Source: Hyphomonas polymorpha PS728
GTDB lineage: Bacteria; Pseudomonadota; Alphaproteobacteria; Caulobacterales; Hyphomonadaceae
Assembly: GCF_000685315.1 (NCBI RefSeq)
Contig: NZ_ARYM01000011.1
Span: forward strand, 1 to 64,000
Length of the DNA stretch: 64,000 bases
Direction: 5' to 3'
Within the stretch, counting starts at the first letter, position 1. The number at the start of each line of letters is the position of its first letter. Position numbers and translations under genes: made by a program. Below are positions 44,496 to 55,747 of this stretch, one piece after another. The notes beneath the pieces were generated by a model. It made no database searches and was not told the origin of the DNA. It worked only from the letters and a program-made list of their open reading frames with translations.

Positions 44496-47276
44496 TCAAC
44501 CCTCCGCCTTATCCATACCGCCTTCGCCGTCATCGACAAGCCGCGCCGCAGAGACAACCCGCTCGCCCTCGCCCGTGCGCAGCACCCAGACCCCGGCCGT
44601 GGAGCGGCCCGCGATGCGGATCTGATCCACCGGCGTGCGGATCAGCTGGCCGCCATCGGTGACCAGCATGACCTCATCGCCATCGCCCACGGGGAAGGAC
44701 TGAGCGACCTTCTTGACCGGCCCGCCTTTCTTGTCGCGGCCCCAGATATTCTGGGCAACGAGGCCTTTCCCGCCCCTGCCGGTGACCCGGTAATCATAGG
44801 CGGAGGAGCGCTTGCCCATGCCGTCATCGGCAACGGTGAAGATGAACTCTTCGGCGGCGCCCAGCTCGGCAATGCGCTCGGCCGAGAGCGCAGCCTCGGC
44901 GACGGCTTCTTCCTCGTCGTCGGAGATTTCCTCTTCCTCGCCGGTGGCTGCGCGTCGCATGGCCGCAGCGTGCTTGAGATAGGCGCGCGCCTCCTCAGAG
45001 GTGACATCCATATGGCGCAGGATGCCCATGGAGATAACTTCATCCCCTCCGGCCAGGCGGATGCCGCGCACACCGGTGGAATCCCGGCCCGCGAAGACGC
45101 GCACATCCGTCACTTCAAACCGGATGGCCTGGCCGAGCGCTGTGGTCAGCAGGACATCATCCTTCTCCGAACAGAGCTGGACCGAGACGATGCCATCGCC
45201 CTCATCCAGCTTCATCGCGATCTTGCCGGCGCGGTTGACGCGCGTGAAATCAGCCAGCCGGTTGCGGCGGACATTGCCCGAGCGCGTGGCGAACATCACA
45301 TCGAGATGCTCGGCGGCCTCTTCGCTGTCGGGCAGCGGCATCACGCTTTCGATGCGTTCATCCGTGGCCAGCGGGAAGATGTTGACCAGCGCCTTGCCGC
45401 GCGAGGTGGGCCCGCCGACAGGCAGGCGCCACACCTTCTCCTTGTAGACCATGCCGGCCGAGGAGAAGAACAGGATTTCCGTATGCGTCGTTGCCGAGAA
45501 GACGCGGACAATGAAATCCTCATCCTTCATCGACATGCCGGAGCGGCCCTTCCCGCCCCTGTTCTGTGTACGGTAGGTCGACAGCGGCGTGCGCTTGACA
45601 TAGCCGCCATGGGTCACCGTGACGACCATATCCTCGACCTCGATGAGGTCTTCGTCATCCATATCGACGCCGCCATCGACAAATTGCGAGCGGCGCGGCA
45701 CGGCAAACTTTTCCTTCACCTCAGCAAGCTCGGCCTTGATGATGCCGAGGATGCGCGGACGGGAGCGGAGGATGTCGAGATATTCGGCGATCTTGTCAGC
45801 CAGACCCCGGGCTTCATTCCCGATCTCGTCGCGGCCAAGGCCGGTGAGCCGGTGGAGCGGCAAGTTCAGGATGGAGCGGGCCTGCTCGTCGGAGAGATAG
45901 ATCGTGCCGTCTTCGGTGCCGCGGCGGGTGCGCCGGTCGGCGATCAGGTCGATCAGCGGGCCCATATCCTGCTGCGGCCAGGCCTTGTCGAGCAGGCGCT
46001 GGCGCGCTGTTGCCGGATCAGGCGACGTGCGGATAAGACGGATCACCTCGTCAATGTTGGCAACGGCCAGCGCAAGGCCGACGAGGACGTGGGCGCGGTC
46101 GCGCGCCTTGCCCAGCTCATGTTTCGTACGCCGGACGATCACTTCCTCGCGGAAGGCAATGAAGCATTCGAGAACCTTGCGCAGGTTCATCAGCTCCGGC
46201 CGGCCGCCATTCAGCGCCAGCATGTTGACGGCGAAGGAGCTTTGCAGCTGGCTGAACCGGTAAAGCTGGTTGAGCACAACGTCCGCGCTGGCATCGCGCT
46301 TGATCTCGATGACGACGCGGATGCCGTTGCGGTCAGACTCGTCGCGGAGATCCGAAATGCCTTCGATCTTCTTCTCACGAACGAGTTCGGCGATCTTGGT
46401 GATCATCGCCGCCTTGTTCACCTGATAGGGGATCTCGCTGACGATGATCGCTTCGCGGCCATTCTTGGCCTGCTCGATGTCTGTCTTTGAACGGATGATG
46501 ACGCTGCCGCGCCCGGTGAGCAGCGCCTTGCGGCTGCCCGAGCGGCCCATGATCAGCGCGCCGGTGGGGAAGTCCGGCCCCGGAACGATGTCGCACAGGG
46601 CTTCTTCGGAAATCTGCGGGTCATCGATCAGCGCGAGCGTGGCGTCGATCACCTCGCCCAGATTGTGGGGCGGGATGTTGGTGGCCATGCCGACCGCGAT
46701 GCCGCCGCCGCCATTGACCAGCAGGTTCGGGAACTGCGCCGGCAGGACGACAGGCTCTTTTTCCTTTCCGTCATAGTTGTCCTGGAAGTCGACCGTGTCC
46801 TTGTCGAGATCGGCAAGTAGATAGGTCGCCTCCTTCGTCATGCGGCTCTCGGTGTAGCGCATGGCGGCGGGCGGATCGTTGTCGATCGAGCCGAAATTGC
46901 CCTGGCCATCGACCAGCGGCACGCCCATCGAGAAGGGCTGCGCCATCCGCACGAGCGCGTCATAGACCGCCGAGTCGCCATGGGGGTGATACTTACCGAT
47001 CACATCGCCGACGATACGGGCCGATTTCGAATAGGGCTTGTCGGGCGTGTTGCCGCCTTCGTTCATCGCAAAGAGGATGCGGCGGTGAACCGGCTTCAGG
47101 CCGTCGCGCACATCCGGCAGCGCGCGGCTGACGATCACGCTCATCGCATAATCGAGATAGGAGGATTTCAGCTCTGTCTCGATGGAGATCGCTTCGATGC
47201 CGTCCTCGGGCGGGGGCTTGCCCGCGCCATTTTCCGGGGTTCCCGGCTCGTCCGGAGGGGTGGTCGGATCGCTCAT
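44496..47276 (-). CDS. gyrA: DNA gyrase subunit A
   Basis: Introduces negative supercoils with GyrB. The 926-residue protein has the catalytic Y141 (AAMRYTES), the quinolone-determining helix [18 protein letters not shown] with S102 and D106 (the quinolone-sensitive residues at E. coli S83/D87), and the GyrA box QNRGGKG before the DNA-wrapping beta-pinwheel. A proline/acid-rich leader precedes the core, and an acidic insert ([19 protein letters not shown]) interrupts the pinwheel. ATG 47276 follows GAAGG; the frame extends further upstream without homology. First gene of the operon. Confidence 0.97.
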   Translation of the reverse strand: MSDPTTPPDEPGTPENGAGKPPPEDGIEAISIETELKSSYLDYAMSVIVSRALPDVRDGLKPVHRRILFAMNEGGNTPDKPYSKSARIVGDVIGKYHPHGDSAVYDALVRMAQPFSMGVPLVDGQGNFGSIDNDPPAAMRYTESRMTKEATYLLADLDKDTVDFQDNYDGKEKEPVVLPAQFPNLLVNGGGGIAVGMATNIPPHNLGEVIDATLALIDDPQISEEALCDIVPGPDFPTGALIMGRSGSRKALLTGRGSVIIRSKTDIEQAKNGREAIIVSEIPYQVNKAAMITKIAELVREKKIEGISDLRDESDRNGIRVVIEIKRDASADVVLNQLYRFSQLQSSFAVNMLALNGGRPELMNLRKVLECFIAFREEVIVRRTKHELGKARDRAHVLVGLALAVANIDEVIRLIRTSPDPATARQRLLDKAWPQQDMGPLIDLIADRRTRRGTEDGTIYLSDEQARSILNLPLHRLTGLGRDEIGNEARGLADKIAEYLDILRSRPRILGIIKAELAEVKEKFAVPRRSQFVDGGVDMDDEDLIEVEDMVVTVTHGGYVKRTPLSTYRTQNRGGKGRSGMSMKDEDFIVRVFSATTHTEILFFSSAGMVYKEKVWRLPVGGPTSRGKALVNIFPLATDERIESVMPLPDSEEAAEHLDVMFATRSGNVRRNRLADFTRVNRAGKIAMKLDEGDGIVSVQLCSEKDDVLLTTALGQAIRFEVTDVRVFAGRDSTGVRGIRLAGGDEVISMGILRHMDVTSEEARAYLKHAAAMRRAATGEEEEISDDEEEAVAEAALSAERIAELGAAEEFIFTVADDGMGKRSSAYDYRVTGRGGKGLVAQNIWGRDKKGGPVKKVAQSFPVGDGDEVMLVTDGGQLIRTPVDQIRIAGRSTAGVWVLRTGEGERVVSAARLVDDGEGGMDKAEG

Positions 47277-47452
47277 GGAAAGGCCTTCTGCATTGGACCG
47301 GCAAAGTTCTGAACGGGACGTTCGAATCGCCATTTTTGCTGGATTCCAGACTAGCAGCCGCGCCCGCCTGGGGCTACCGTCCAGATGCCTTTATTTGCAG
47401 TGAAATCCGGGCTTTCGGGCAAGTTTTCGCCCCCGGCCGCAAGGAGCCTAAC

Positions 47453-48508
47453 ATGCCAGAATCATTGAAGTTTCGCCTCTCGCGGCGTGAGGCCTGCCTG
47501 GGTCTGGGCGCCGCCCTTGCGGCAACCGCCTGCACCGGCCCCGGTGATCCGGCGGCCCGCCCCCTTCAGCCGCTGCCCGAAGGCTGGTCCATGGGCGAGG
47601 CACTACCCTTCCCGGTGCAGGAGATTTACCCCTGCCGGCACGAGGGCGCGATCCATCTGGCAGGCGGCTTCATCGCGGAAGATGGCCAGATCACCGGCCC
47701 CACGGCGGCGCATCACTCCTGGCGGCCAGACGGGCGGGGATGGCGCGCAGAGACGCCCCTGCCGGTGGCCCGGCATCACCCCCACCTCGTCAGCTATGCC
47801 GGAGCGCTTTACGCCATCGGCGGGTTCCAGTCGTCCTCGCCTGCCGCCATGTGGGAGATGCAGGGCACCGTCTGGCGCCTGAATGCGGCCACCGGGCGCT
47901 GGGAGACGGCGCCTGCCCTGCCCCGGCCCTGCGCCGAAGCGGTGGTTCTGGCCGATACGGCCGGCGCGCTGCACCTGATGGGGGGGCGGTCACCGACCGG
48001 ACAATCGAACGCCGCCTGGACCGATCAGGCCGACCAGACGCACCATTTCGTTCTGACCAGCCCGGACGGGCGGTGGGAGGAAGCCGCGCCCTGCCTGACG
48101 GCACGCAACAGCGCGGCGGGCGCGGAAATTGGCGGAACCCTGCATGTGGTGGGCGGGCGCAGCGTGAAAGGCGGCAATTCTGCCGAGCATGAAGTCTATG
48201 ATCCGCGCGAAGACCGCTGGCGCCGCGCCGCGCCGATGCCCCAGGCGCAAGGCGGGCTGGCTGCCGCCGCAGCTGGCGGCAAGCTTTACGCCTTCGGCGG
48301 GGAATTTTTCGACAATGGCGGGGGGGTCTATCCGGAAGCCTGGGCGTATAATCCGGCCCGCGACGCCTGGGAGGCCATTGCCCCAATGCCCCATCCCCGT
48401 CATGGCTTGGGCGCAGTGACGCTGGACGGGGCGATTTATGTGATCGGCGGAGCGCTGAAAGCGAGTGGCGTGGAGACAAGCGCCCTGGTTGAAATCTATC
48501 GTCCCTGA
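47453..48508 (+). CDS. Kelch-repeat lipoprotein
   Basis: A 351-residue secreted beta-propeller protein. The N-terminus has a Tat-like motif S-R-R-E-A-C-L (residues 10-16) and then a lipobox ATAC with cysteine 27. Kelch repeats are marked by GG doublets and W/Y positions: ALYAIGGFQ, ALHLMGGRS, TLHVVGGRS, KLYAFGGEF and AIYVIGGAL. ATG 47453 follows AAGGAG and replaces the longer open frame. Its binding partner is unknown; it diverges from gyrA. Confidence 0.85.
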   Translation: MPESLKFRLSRREACLGLGAALAATACTGPGDPAARPLQPLPEGWSMGEALPFPVQEIYPCRHEGAIHLAGGFIAEDGQITGPTAAHHSWRPDGRGWRAETPLPVARHHPHLVSYAGALYAIGGFQSSSPAAMWEMQGTVWRLNAATGRWETAPALPRPCAEAVVLADTAGALHLMGGRSPTGQSNAAWTDQADQTHHFVLTSPDGRWEEAAPCLTARNSAAGAEIGGTLHVVGGRSVKGGNSAEHEVYDPREDRWRRAAPMPQAQGGLAAAAAGGKLYAFGGEFFDNGGGVYPEAWAYNPARDAWEAIAPMPHPRHGLGAVTLDGAIYVIGGALKASGVETSALVEIYRP

Positions 48509-48539
48509 CCCCGGACCCGATTGCCTGAAGGAACCCGCA

Positions 48540-49199
48540 ATGTCACTCGCGCTATATGGCCATCCCTTCTCCTCCTACACCCAGAAGGTGCTGATCGCCC
48601 TTTATGAGAATGCCACGCCGTTTGAATTCCGGGCGGTGAGCCCGGAAACGCCGGAACACTCGGCAAGCTGGCTGGCGCGCTGGCCGATCGGCAAGTTTCC
48701 GCTGCTGGTGGATGGCGGCCGGAACATTGCGGAGACCAGCATCATCATCGAACATCTTCACCTTCACCACCCCGGCCCGGTGCGCCTGTTGCCGGATGAT
48801 CCGGCAGCGGCGCTGGACGTGCGCTTCCTTGACCGGTTTTTCGACCTGCATGTGATGGACGCGGCCCAGCACGCCGTGAACGGCGCGCTCACCGGGGATC
48901 CGGTCAAGCGGGCAGACGGCGCGGCGCTGTCGAAGGAGAAGCTGGAGCGGGCCTATGCCTGGCTGGAGGGCGCGCTGCAGGGGCGCAACTGGGCGGCGGG
49001 TGAAGCCTTCACGATGGCAGATTGCGCCGCTTCCCCCTCCCTCTTCTATGCCGATTGGGTGCATGAGATTTCAGGCGATTACCCCGCCCTGCGTGCCTAT
49101 CGCTCCCGGCTGCTGGCACGGCCAGCCTTCGCGCGGGCGGTAGATGAAGCGCGGTATTTCCGGCCCTATTTCCCGCTCGGCGCGCCGGATCGGGATTAG
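48540..49199 (+). CDS. Glutathione S-transferase family protein
   Basis: A 219-residue GST with thioredoxin-like N-terminal domain (MSLALYGHPFSSYTQKVLIAL, KFPLLVDGGRNIAETSIIIEHL) and helical C-terminal domain with the TMADCAASPSLFYADW N-capping motif. The start is fixed by AAGGAA before ATG 48540. Its stop overlaps the convergent beta-lactamase-like gene. Confidence 0.88.
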   Translation: MSLALYGHPFSSYTQKVLIALYENATPFEFRAVSPETPEHSASWLARWPIGKFPLLVDGGRNIAETSIIIEHLHLHHPGPVRLLPDDPAAALDVRFLDRFFDLHVMDAAQHAVNGALTGDPVKRADGAALSKEKLERAYAWLEGALQGRNWAAGEAFTMADCAASPSLFYADWVHEISGDYPALRAYRSRLLARPAFARAVDEARYFRPYFPLGAPDRD

Positions 49200-50068
49200 C
49201 GCTCTGCCGGCAGGGCGCCCAGTGAGCGCAACGCGCGCTCGACGGCAGCGCGCCGCCGCGGAGCTTCTTCCATGCCGCCGGGCATGTCCATGTTGAGGGC
49301 GAAGACATAGGTGCCGGGCGCGTCTCCGGCGGACTGCTCAAGCCAGCCGACAATCCAGCCAATGTCCATCTGCCCCTCGACGCTTTTCCAGCCGGTCTTG
49401 CCATAAAGCGTCCAGCCCTCGCCGCGCTCCAGCACCATCACCGGCACGGCAAGATCATAAGTGCTGGCCGAAAGCGGCAGCGTGCGGCGCGCGAGACGGG
49501 CGAGAAACTCCACCTGCTCGGTCGCCGAAATGGCAAGCGGGCCTTCGAGCCAGTAGCGCGTGCTCTGCTCCGGCCCGCCAATATCGGCATTGCCATAGCC
49601 AAAGCCCTTGAGACCCTCTGTCAGGCGCGCGGCGCCGATGCGCGGCACGACGATCTGGTAGATCCAGACAGTGGAGCGCTGGAAGGCCTGGCTGAACGTC
49701 TGGTCCTCGTTCCAGCTGTCCACAAAGCGCTTCTGGCCATCCCACTCGAAGCGCTCGTCCGGCCCCGTGACCGCGCCGAACTCATAGGCGAGCAGGGTGT
49801 GGGGGATCTTGGAGGTGGAGGCAGGCGTAAACCGCTCGCGGATACGCGCGCCGCCGCTGGCCCAGACCTTTTCATCCTCCAGCCGGTAGATCACCAGTGC
49901 GGATTTTGCCGGGCTCACGCCTTCCAGCATCAGCGCCTGTTCGAGCGGGTTTTCTTCCGGCGCCGGCAAGTTCCAGCCGGAACTGGCGCAAGCGGCCAGC
50001 AAAGCCGCCGCAAGCATCAGCAGGCCAGCCCGAAGGCGCATTCCTGCAGAAGACGCAGCAGCCAGCAT
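49196..50068 (-). CDS. Class D beta-lactamase-like lipoprotein
   Basis: A 290-residue serine beta-lactamase-fold protein with lipobox LAAC (cysteine 27). The class D motifs are S84-T-S-K87 (canonical S-T-F-K), S132-T-V, Y158-G-N160 and K224-T-G226 followed by W. The carboxylated-lysine position K87 is kept, but F is replaced by S in the first motif. It may be a penicillin-hydrolysing enzyme or a lipid-anchored relative acting on cell wall. ATG 50068 follows GAGG; 50038-50041 is an alternative. It lies 10 nt behind ssb. Confidence 0.82.
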   Translation of the reverse strand: MLAAASSAGMRLRAGLLMLAAALLAACASSGWNLPAPEENPLEQALMLEGVSPAKSALVIYRLEDEKVWASGGARIRERFTPASTSKIPHTLLAYEFGAVTGPDERFEWDGQKRFVDSWNEDQTFSQAFQRSTVWIYQIVVPRIGAARLTEGLKGFGYGNADIGGPEQSTRYWLEGPLAISATEQVEFLARLARRTLPLSASTYDLAVPVMVLERGEGWTLYGKTGWKSVEGQMDIGWIVGWLEQSAGDAPGTYVFALNMDMPGGMEEAPRRRAAVERALRSLGALPAER

Positions 50069-50078
50069 CACGCCACCC

Positions 50079-50567
50079 TCAGAACGGGATCTCGTCGTCG
50101 AGATCCTGGCTGAAGCTTTCCTTCGGGCCGCTCATCTGCTGGCGCCCGCCACCGCCGGAATAGCCCATGTCACGGTCGCGGCCACCGCCGCCCGCGCCCA
50201 TGCCGCCGCCTTCGCCGCGGCCATCAAGCATTACAAGCGTGGCATCAAAGCCCTGCAGCACGATCTCGGTCGAGTAACGGTCATTGCCGTCCTTGTCCTG
50301 CCATTTGCGGGTCTGCAGCTTGCCTTCCAGATAAACCTTCGAGCCTTTTTTCAGATAATTCTGGGCCACCTTGATGAGGCCTTCGGAGAAGATGGCGACG
50401 GTGTGCCATTCAGTCTTTTCCTTGCGCTCGCCGCTGGCCTTGTCGCGCCAGGTTTCCGAGGTGGCGATGCGCAGGTTGCACACCTGCCCGCCATTCTGGA
50501 ACTGACGCACTTCCGGGTCTGCCCCGAGATTGCCGACCAGGATCACCTTGTTGACTGAACCCGCCAT
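50079..50567 (-). CDS. ssb: Single-stranded DNA-binding protein
   Basis: A 162-residue SSB. The OB fold (about 1-112) includes [30 protein letters not shown] and [16 protein letters not shown] Gly-rich linker then leads to the acidic tip [10 protein letters not shown], which binds repair and replication partners. It diverges from uvrA across a 226-nt region holding a perfect LexA box, an arrangement common to many bacteria. Confidence 0.97.
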   Translation of the reverse strand: MAGSVNKVILVGNLGADPEVRQFQNGGQVCNLRIATSETWRDKASGERKEKTEWHTVAIFSEGLIKVAQNYLKKGSKVYLEGKLQTRKWQDKDGNDRYSTEIVLQGFDATLVMLDGRGEGGGMGAGGGGRDRDMGYSGGGGRQQMSGPKESFSQDLDDEIPF

Positions 50568-50699
50568 GATGGGGCCTCCGCGCTGAAATTCTGTTTCGAG
50601 TCCGATTCGAGTTGTTCTACTCTGCTATGCGCGCCCTGTCGCCTGACAGCGATGAAATTCCACCGCCCCGCCCGCGTCCAAAAGCAGCTTGCATATGAA

Positions 50700-50714
50700 G
50701 TTCACATTTTGTTC
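50700..50714. promoter_or_regulatory. LexA/SOS box between ssb and uvrA
   Basis: GTTC-ACATTTT-GTTC is an exact match to the alphaproteobacterial LexA operator GTTC-N7-GTTC. It lies 80 bp before uvrA and 133 bp before ssb, so it could repress one or both. Confidence 0.85.
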
Positions 50715-50793
50715 TTGTCGTCAAGCCAGACTCGGACCAACATATACCCATCTGATCCTCCATCCCTCCTGACCTGTTGAGCGACCCTCCCTC

Positions 50794-53775
50794 ATGGCCG
50801 AATCCCCCTTCATCCGCGTGCGCGGCGCCAAGGAACACAATCTCAAGAACATCGACGTGGACATCCCGCGCGGCGAGCTTGTGGTGATGACCGGCCTGTC
50901 GGGCTCGGGCAAATCCTCCCTCGCCTTCGACACGATCTATGCCGAGGGCCAGCGCCGCTATGTGGAGTCGCTCTCAGCCTATGCGCGCCAGTTCCTGGAG
51001 CTGATGCAGAAGCCGGATGTGGAGAGCATTGAGGGCCTCTCACCGGCGATTTCCATCGAGCAGAAGACGACGAGCCGGAACCCGCGCTCAACCGTCGGCA
51101 CGGTGACCGAAATCTATGACTATATGCGCCTCCTCTGGGCGCGCGCGGGCATTCCCTATTCGCCCGCGACCGGGCTGCCGATCGAGAGCCAGACCGTCAG
51201 CCAGATGGTCGACCGGACGATGGAACTGGAAGACGGCACGCGGCTTTACCTGCTCGCCCCGATGGTGCGCGGGCGCAAGGGCGAGTTCCGCAAGGAATTT
51301 GCCGAGCTGCTGAAGAACGGCTTCCAGCGCGTCAAGGTGAATGGTGAATTCCATGAGCTGGAAGACCCGCCAAAGCTCGACAAGAAATTCAAGCATGACA
51401 TCGATGTTGTGGTCGACCGGGTGGTCGTCCGTGCCGGTATGGAACAGCGCCTGGCCGAGAGTTTCGAGACTGCGCTCGGGCTCGCTCAGGGCATTGCGGT
51501 GGCCGAATATGCCGACATCGCGCCGGGAGAGACTGAACCGAAACGCATTACCTTCAGCGCCAATTTCGCCTGTCCGGTTTCCGGCTTTTCCATTCCGGAG
51601 ATCGAGCCGCGCCTCTTCTCCTTCAACAACCCCTTCGGCGCCTGCCCGACCTGCGATGGTCTCGGCGAGCAGCTGAAGATCGACCCAGCCCTGATTGTTC
51701 CGGACAAGGATCTTGATCTCCTGAACGGCGCGATTGCGCCCTGGGCGAAATCCTCCTCCCCCTATCAGACGCAGACCCTGCAGGCCCTCTCGGCGCATTA
51801 CCGGTTTGACCTCGGCAAGCCCTGGAACAAGCTGCCGGAAAAGGTCCAGGACATCATCCTCTACGGCACCGGCGACGAGGAAATCCAGTTCGTCTATGAT
51901 GACGGCATGCGCAGCTACAAGGTGAAGAAAACCTTCGAAGGCGTGATCCCCAATCTCGACCGGCGCTACCGCGAAACGGACTCCGCCTGGGTGCGCGAGG
52001 AAATCAGCCGCTTCCAGTCTGCCGCGCCCTGCCCCGATTGCGGCGGCAAACGCCTGAAGCCGCAGGCCCTGGCGGTGAAGATTGCCGGGCTCGATATCTC
52101 CGAGGCCGGAGAATTTTCGATCCGCAAGGCAGGCGAGTGGTTCGGCAAGGTCCACAAATCGCTGACGAAACAGCAGAACGAGATTGCCGGCCGCATCCTG
52201 AAGGAGATCAACGACCGGCTGATCTTCCTCAATGATGTGGGCCTTGATTATCTCACGCTCAATCGCGGCTCCGGCACGCTGTCTGGGGGCGAAAGCCAGC
52301 GCATCCGTCTTGCCAGCCAGATCGGCTCGGGCCTCACCGGCGTGCTCTATGTGCTCGACGAGCCTTCCATCGGCCTGCACCAGCGGGACAATGAGCGCCT
52401 CTTGGAAACGCTGAAACGCCTGCGCGACCTTGGCAATTCCGTGATCGTGGTGGAGCATGACGAGGACGCGATCCTGCTGGCCGACCATGTGATCGATATG
52501 GGGCCTGCGGCCGGTGTGCATGGCGGGCAGATCATTGCCTCAGGCACCCCTGATGAGGTGATGCAGAACCCCAAAAGTCTGACGGCGGATTATCTCAACG
52601 GCACGCGCGAGATCGCAATCCCGAAACGCCGCCCGGTGGTCAAGGGCTCGCGCCGCATCACGCTGAAAGGCGCGAGTGGCAACAACCTCAAGAACGTTAC
52701 CGCCTCAATCCCGCTCGGCACGTTCACGGCCATCACGGGCGTTTCGGGCGGGGGCAAGTCCACGCTGATCATCGAGACGCTCTACAAGGCGCTTGCCCGC
52801 AAGCTCAACGGCGCGTCGGATTCCCCGTCTCCCTATGAAAGCCTCGAAGGGCTGCAGCATCTCGACAAGGTGATCGATATCGACCAGTCGCCCATCGGGC
52901 GCACGCCGCGGTCCAACCCGGCGACCTATACCGGCGCCTTCGGGCCGATCCGCGACTGGTATGCCGGCCTGCCGGAAGCCAAGGCCCGCGGCTACGCGCC
53001 CGGCCGCTTCAGCTTCAACGTCAAGGGCGGGCGCTGCGAGGCGTGCCAGGGCGACGGCGTCATCAAGATCGAGATGCACTTCCTGCCGGATGTCTATGTC
53101 ACCTGCGAAACCTGCAAGGGCAAACGGTATAATCGCGAAACGCTGGAAGTCCTGTTCAAGGGCAAGTCGATTGCCGATGTGCTGGACATGACGGTGGAAG
53201 ACGCAGCGAAATTCTTCGCGGCGATGCCCGCGATCTTCTCAAAGCTCGATACGCTCAATCAGGTGGGCCTTGGCTATATCAAGGTGGGCCAGCAGGCCAC
53301 CACGCTTTCGGGCGGGGAGGCGCAGCGGGTGAAGCTCGCCAAGGAACTCTCCAAGCGGGCAACCGGCCGTACCCTGTATATCCTCGACGAGCCGACGACC
53401 GGCCTGCATTTCGAGGATGTGAAAAAGCTGCTCGAAGTGCTGCATGAGCTGGTGGATGCGGGCAACACGGTGGTGGTGATCGAGCATAACTTGGATGTGG
53501 TGAAGACTGCGGACTGGGTGCTCGACCTTGGCCCTGAAGGCGGCGATGGCGGGGGCCGGCTGGTGGCCGAAGGCACGCCGGAAGACATCATCGCGGTGGA
53601 AGAAAGCTGGACCGGCAGGTTCCTCGCTGAAACCTTCCGCCGCCAGGACGAACGCCGCGCCGCCCGCAACAAGCGGGAGAAAGCGGCCACAAAGTCCAAA
53701 GCGGCCGCCCCGGAAGAAAAGCCAAAGGCAAAAAAGCCCGTGAAGAAAACCAAGGCAGGTGCGGGCGCGAAATAA
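50794..53775 (+). CDS. uvrA: UvrABC excision nuclease subunit A
   Basis: The damage-recognition ATPase of nucleotide excision repair, 993 residues. Two ABC cassettes are present: Walker [13 protein letters not shown] near residue 35 and [11 protein letters not shown] near 650, each with a signature LSGGE....R. Zinc-binding CxxC pairs lie in [16 protein letters not shown] and [14 protein letters not shown]....CETCKG. A lysine/alanine-rich tail of about 35 residues ([20 protein letters not shown]...) extends past the conserved end. The ribosome binding site is weak. Upstream lies a perfect LexA box. Confidence 0.97.
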   Translation: MAESPFIRVRGAKEHNLKNIDVDIPRGELVVMTGLSGSGKSSLAFDTIYAEGQRRYVESLSAYARQFLELMQKPDVESIEGLSPAISIEQKTTSRNPRSTVGTVTEIYDYMRLLWARAGIPYSPATGLPIESQTVSQMVDRTMELEDGTRLYLLAPMVRGRKGEFRKEFAELLKNGFQRVKVNGEFHELEDPPKLDKKFKHDIDVVVDRVVVRAGMEQRLAESFETALGLAQGIAVAEYADIAPGETEPKRITFSANFACPVSGFSIPEIEPRLFSFNNPFGACPTCDGLGEQLKIDPALIVPDKDLDLLNGAIAPWAKSSSPYQTQTLQALSAHYRFDLGKPWNKLPEKVQDIILYGTGDEEIQFVYDDGMRSYKVKKTFEGVIPNLDRRYRETDSAWVREEISRFQSAAPCPDCGGKRLKPQALAVKIAGLDISEAGEFSIRKAGEWFGKVHKSLTKQQNEIAGRILKEINDRLIFLNDVGLDYLTLNRGSGTLSGGESQRIRLASQIGSGLTGVLYVLDEPSIGLHQRDNERLLETLKRLRDLGNSVIVVEHDEDAILLADHVIDMGPAAGVHGGQIIASGTPDEVMQNPKSLTADYLNGTREIAIPKRRPVVKGSRRITLKGASGNNLKNVTASIPLGTFTAITGVSGGGKSTLIIETLYKALARKLNGASDSPSPYESLEGLQHLDKVIDIDQSPIGRTPRSNPATYTGAFGPIRDWYAGLPEAKARGYAPGRFSFNVKGGRCEACQGDGVIKIEMHFLPDVYVTCETCKGKRYNRETLEVLFKGKSIADVLDMTVEDAAKFFAAMPAIFSKLDTLNQVGLGYIKVGQQATTLSGGEAQRVKLAKELSKRATGRTLYILDEPTTGLHFEDVKKLLEVLHELVDAGNTVVVIEHNLDVVKTADWVLDLGPEGGDGGGRLVAEGTPEDIIAVEESWTGRFLAETFRRQDERRAARNKREKAATKSKAAAPEEKPKAKKPVKKTKAGAGAK

Positions 53776-53797
53776 GCGCCCCGCCTGCCCTGCTTCT

Positions 53798-54778
53798 TCA
53801 GCTGAAGATATCGACCCGCTCGGCGTCGCCCAGATCATTGCGCGGGTCATGCCGGGCCGCGAGCGCGGCCGGGGCGCCGACGAAATGCTGCATCAGGCCC
53901 TGCACAAAGAGAAGGCCAAAATAGAGCAGCGCCATCGGCGCGATAAAGGCCGGCGACAGAAAGATCGCTGCCATTTCCTCTGTGGGCGAACCGCCGTCCA
54001 CGGGCAGGCTCATCAGGAAGGGCATCATCAGCATCTGCGCGATGGCCGAGATGATCTGCGACAGCACCGAAACGACCACGACGATGATCACATAGGCGCC
54101 GAGGATCGGCCAGAAGCGGCCGCGCGACACGTTCCAGGCATCGAAGAACCGTATCTCCTTGTCCTTCACCGTCAGCCCGAAGCAGGGCGCAAGCCGCGTC
54201 GCCACAAAGATGTAGAGCAGCGAGAAAAGAAACATCAGACCGAAACCGGCGAAGAAGGTGCCCAGGAAGCGGGCGGCGGCCTGATCGTCCATCGGCCCGT
54301 TGAGGTCCATTGCTGCCAGCGTGCCGAAGGCGCCAAACATCACAACCATCGGAATGGCAAAGATCACCAGGCTCATCAGCGCCCAGAGCAGTCCCACGAC
54401 CATCATCCGCACTTCGTCTCCGCCAAAACCGAGGGAGAATTTCGCGCCGAAGATATAGCGCCGCTGGGACGCAGTCTCGAACATCGCCCAAACCACCCAG
54501 CCGGCCACCGAGCCCATAAGGATCAGCGGAACAAGATCGCCCAAGCCGCCAAAGAAGAGGCCAAAGACATCCGCCGGCATGGGGTTGGGATCGTTCTCCA
54601 GCTGCTGCAAAGCCAGGAACCATTCGGCCAGCGCCTGCCAGCCCAGAAGCCCGATCACCAGGAAAAGCGCCACATAGATCGCGGCATAAGCCAGCCCAAA
54701 CAGCCAGGGGAAACTCTTGAAATGCGGCGCCTTGAACGGATAGGTCAGCGCACGATCGAATGAAAATCCGGTGTTCAT
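53798..54778 (-). CDS. Hypothetical polytopic membrane protein
   Basis: A 326-residue protein with about six membrane helices (for example LFGLAYAAIYVALFLVIGLLGW and ILGAYVIIVVVVSVLSQIISAI). The pattern RYIFGAKFSLGFGGDEVRMMVVGLLW and RLAPCFGLTVKDKEIRFFDAWNVSRGRFW recurs in uncharacterised alphaproteobacterial membrane proteins. It sits directly downstream of a related-looking membrane gene. No function is assigned. Confidence 0.65.
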   Translation of the reverse strand: MNTGFSFDRALTYPFKAPHFKSFPWLFGLAYAAIYVALFLVIGLLGWQALAEWFLALQQLENDPNPMPADVFGLFFGGLGDLVPLILMGSVAGWVVWAMFETASQRRYIFGAKFSLGFGGDEVRMMVVGLLWALMSLVIFAIPMVVMFGAFGTLAAMDLNGPMDDQAAARFLGTFFAGFGLMFLFSLLYIFVATRLAPCFGLTVKDKEIRFFDAWNVSRGRFWPILGAYVIIVVVVSVLSQIISAIAQMLMMPFLMSLPVDGGSPTEEMAAIFLSPAFIAPMALLYFGLLFVQGLMQHFVGAPAALAARHDPRNDLGDAERVDIFS

Positions 54779-54833
54779 CTCGGTCTCCCCTTCAGCCGGT
54801 ACCCGCGCACCTAAACCTGAATGGGCCGCCGCA

Positions 54834-55649
54834 TCAATCGCCCGAAGAGGGGGGCCTTGGCGCCGGCTCTGCCGGTTTCAGCCTCTCCCAGGCGGCCGCC
54901 GCCATGGCGTGGCCAGCCAGCAGGAAGGGCGCGAAGACGAGGACGCCCGCTGCCCCGCCGATGAAATGGCCAAGCCCCGTATCCGGCAGGGCACGGTGGA
55001 GCGCGCCATTGACCGCCACGCCGAGCGCAAAGGGCAGGATATGTGTGGCAAGGCTCGCCAGGCCCAGCGTTTTGAGATGCCCTTTGGTGCGCCCCCAGGT
55101 GCGGAACACCTGCGCCTTGCCAAGCGCGCTGGTCGCCGCGCCATAGAGCGTCAGGCGCAGGGCGATCCAGCCGAGCAGCCCCGCCCCCACCGCGCAGCAG
55201 GCGATGAACACCGCGCCATAGGGCGTGCCCAGCAGCGCAATAAACGCCTCGCGCACCAAAGCGGGATCGGACTCGTCATTCAGCTGATACTGCCCGGCCT
55301 CATTGATCAGGATGCCCGGCAGCATCATCAGGAAGAATACAACAAAGAAGCCGATGAACAGAAACGCCGCATAGGCCGCCAGATTGGCATGGGCCAGAGG
55401 CAGGAATTTTGCCGCCGCGCCGGGGATAAGCCGCTGATAGGCACGGCGCGACAGCTCCGTTCCGGCGAGAAATGCCAGCATCGCCGCGCCCAGCGGTAGC
55501 CAGAGGCCGCTTTGTGAACGCAGGGCAAAACTGTACAGCCCGGCGGCTAGCGCGAACAGGATCAACCAGGGCGCGGTGGACACAAGAAGGCGGCCCGCGA
55601 CGCTCCAGGCGGCCGAAATCAGGGGAAAAACGGCAAGGCGCGTCGTCAT
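54834..55649 (-). CDS. Hypothetical polytopic membrane protein
   Basis: A 271-residue protein with about five helices, followed by a proline-rich tail ([14 protein letters not shown]). [23 protein letters not shown] resembles the amphipathic loop of the next membrane protein (53798-54778), so both may belong to one family. Several in-frame starts exist (55649, 55664 and GTG 55676); 55649 is chosen as the most hydrophobic-proximal. It precedes the other gene by 55 nt. Confidence 0.6.
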   Translation of the reverse strand: MTTRLAVFPLISAAWSVAGRLLVSTAPWLILFALAAGLYSFALRSQSGLWLPLGAAMLAFLAGTELSRRAYQRLIPGAAAKFLPLAHANLAAYAAFLFIGFFVVFFLMMLPGILINEAGQYQLNDESDPALVREAFIALLGTPYGAVFIACCAVGAGLLGWIALRLTLYGAATSALGKAQVFRTWGRTKGHLKTLGLASLATHILPFALGVAVNGALHRALPDTGLGHFIGGAAGVLVFAPFLLAGHAMAAAAWERLKPAEPAPRPPSSGD

Positions 55650-55747
55650 CTCGTCTCGTCTCATCTCGGGGCGCACACCTAAAGCCTCCCGCCCTGCCCG
55701 GCAAACGCTATCTTGACGCGCCGGAGCGGCGGCCTCATGTCCGCGGC

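Noticed and set aside
47300-47325. GTTC/GAAC elements in the gyrA-kelch divergent region as a LexA box
   Set aside because: The spacing is 10 or 5 nt, not 7, so it does not match the operator seen at uvrA.
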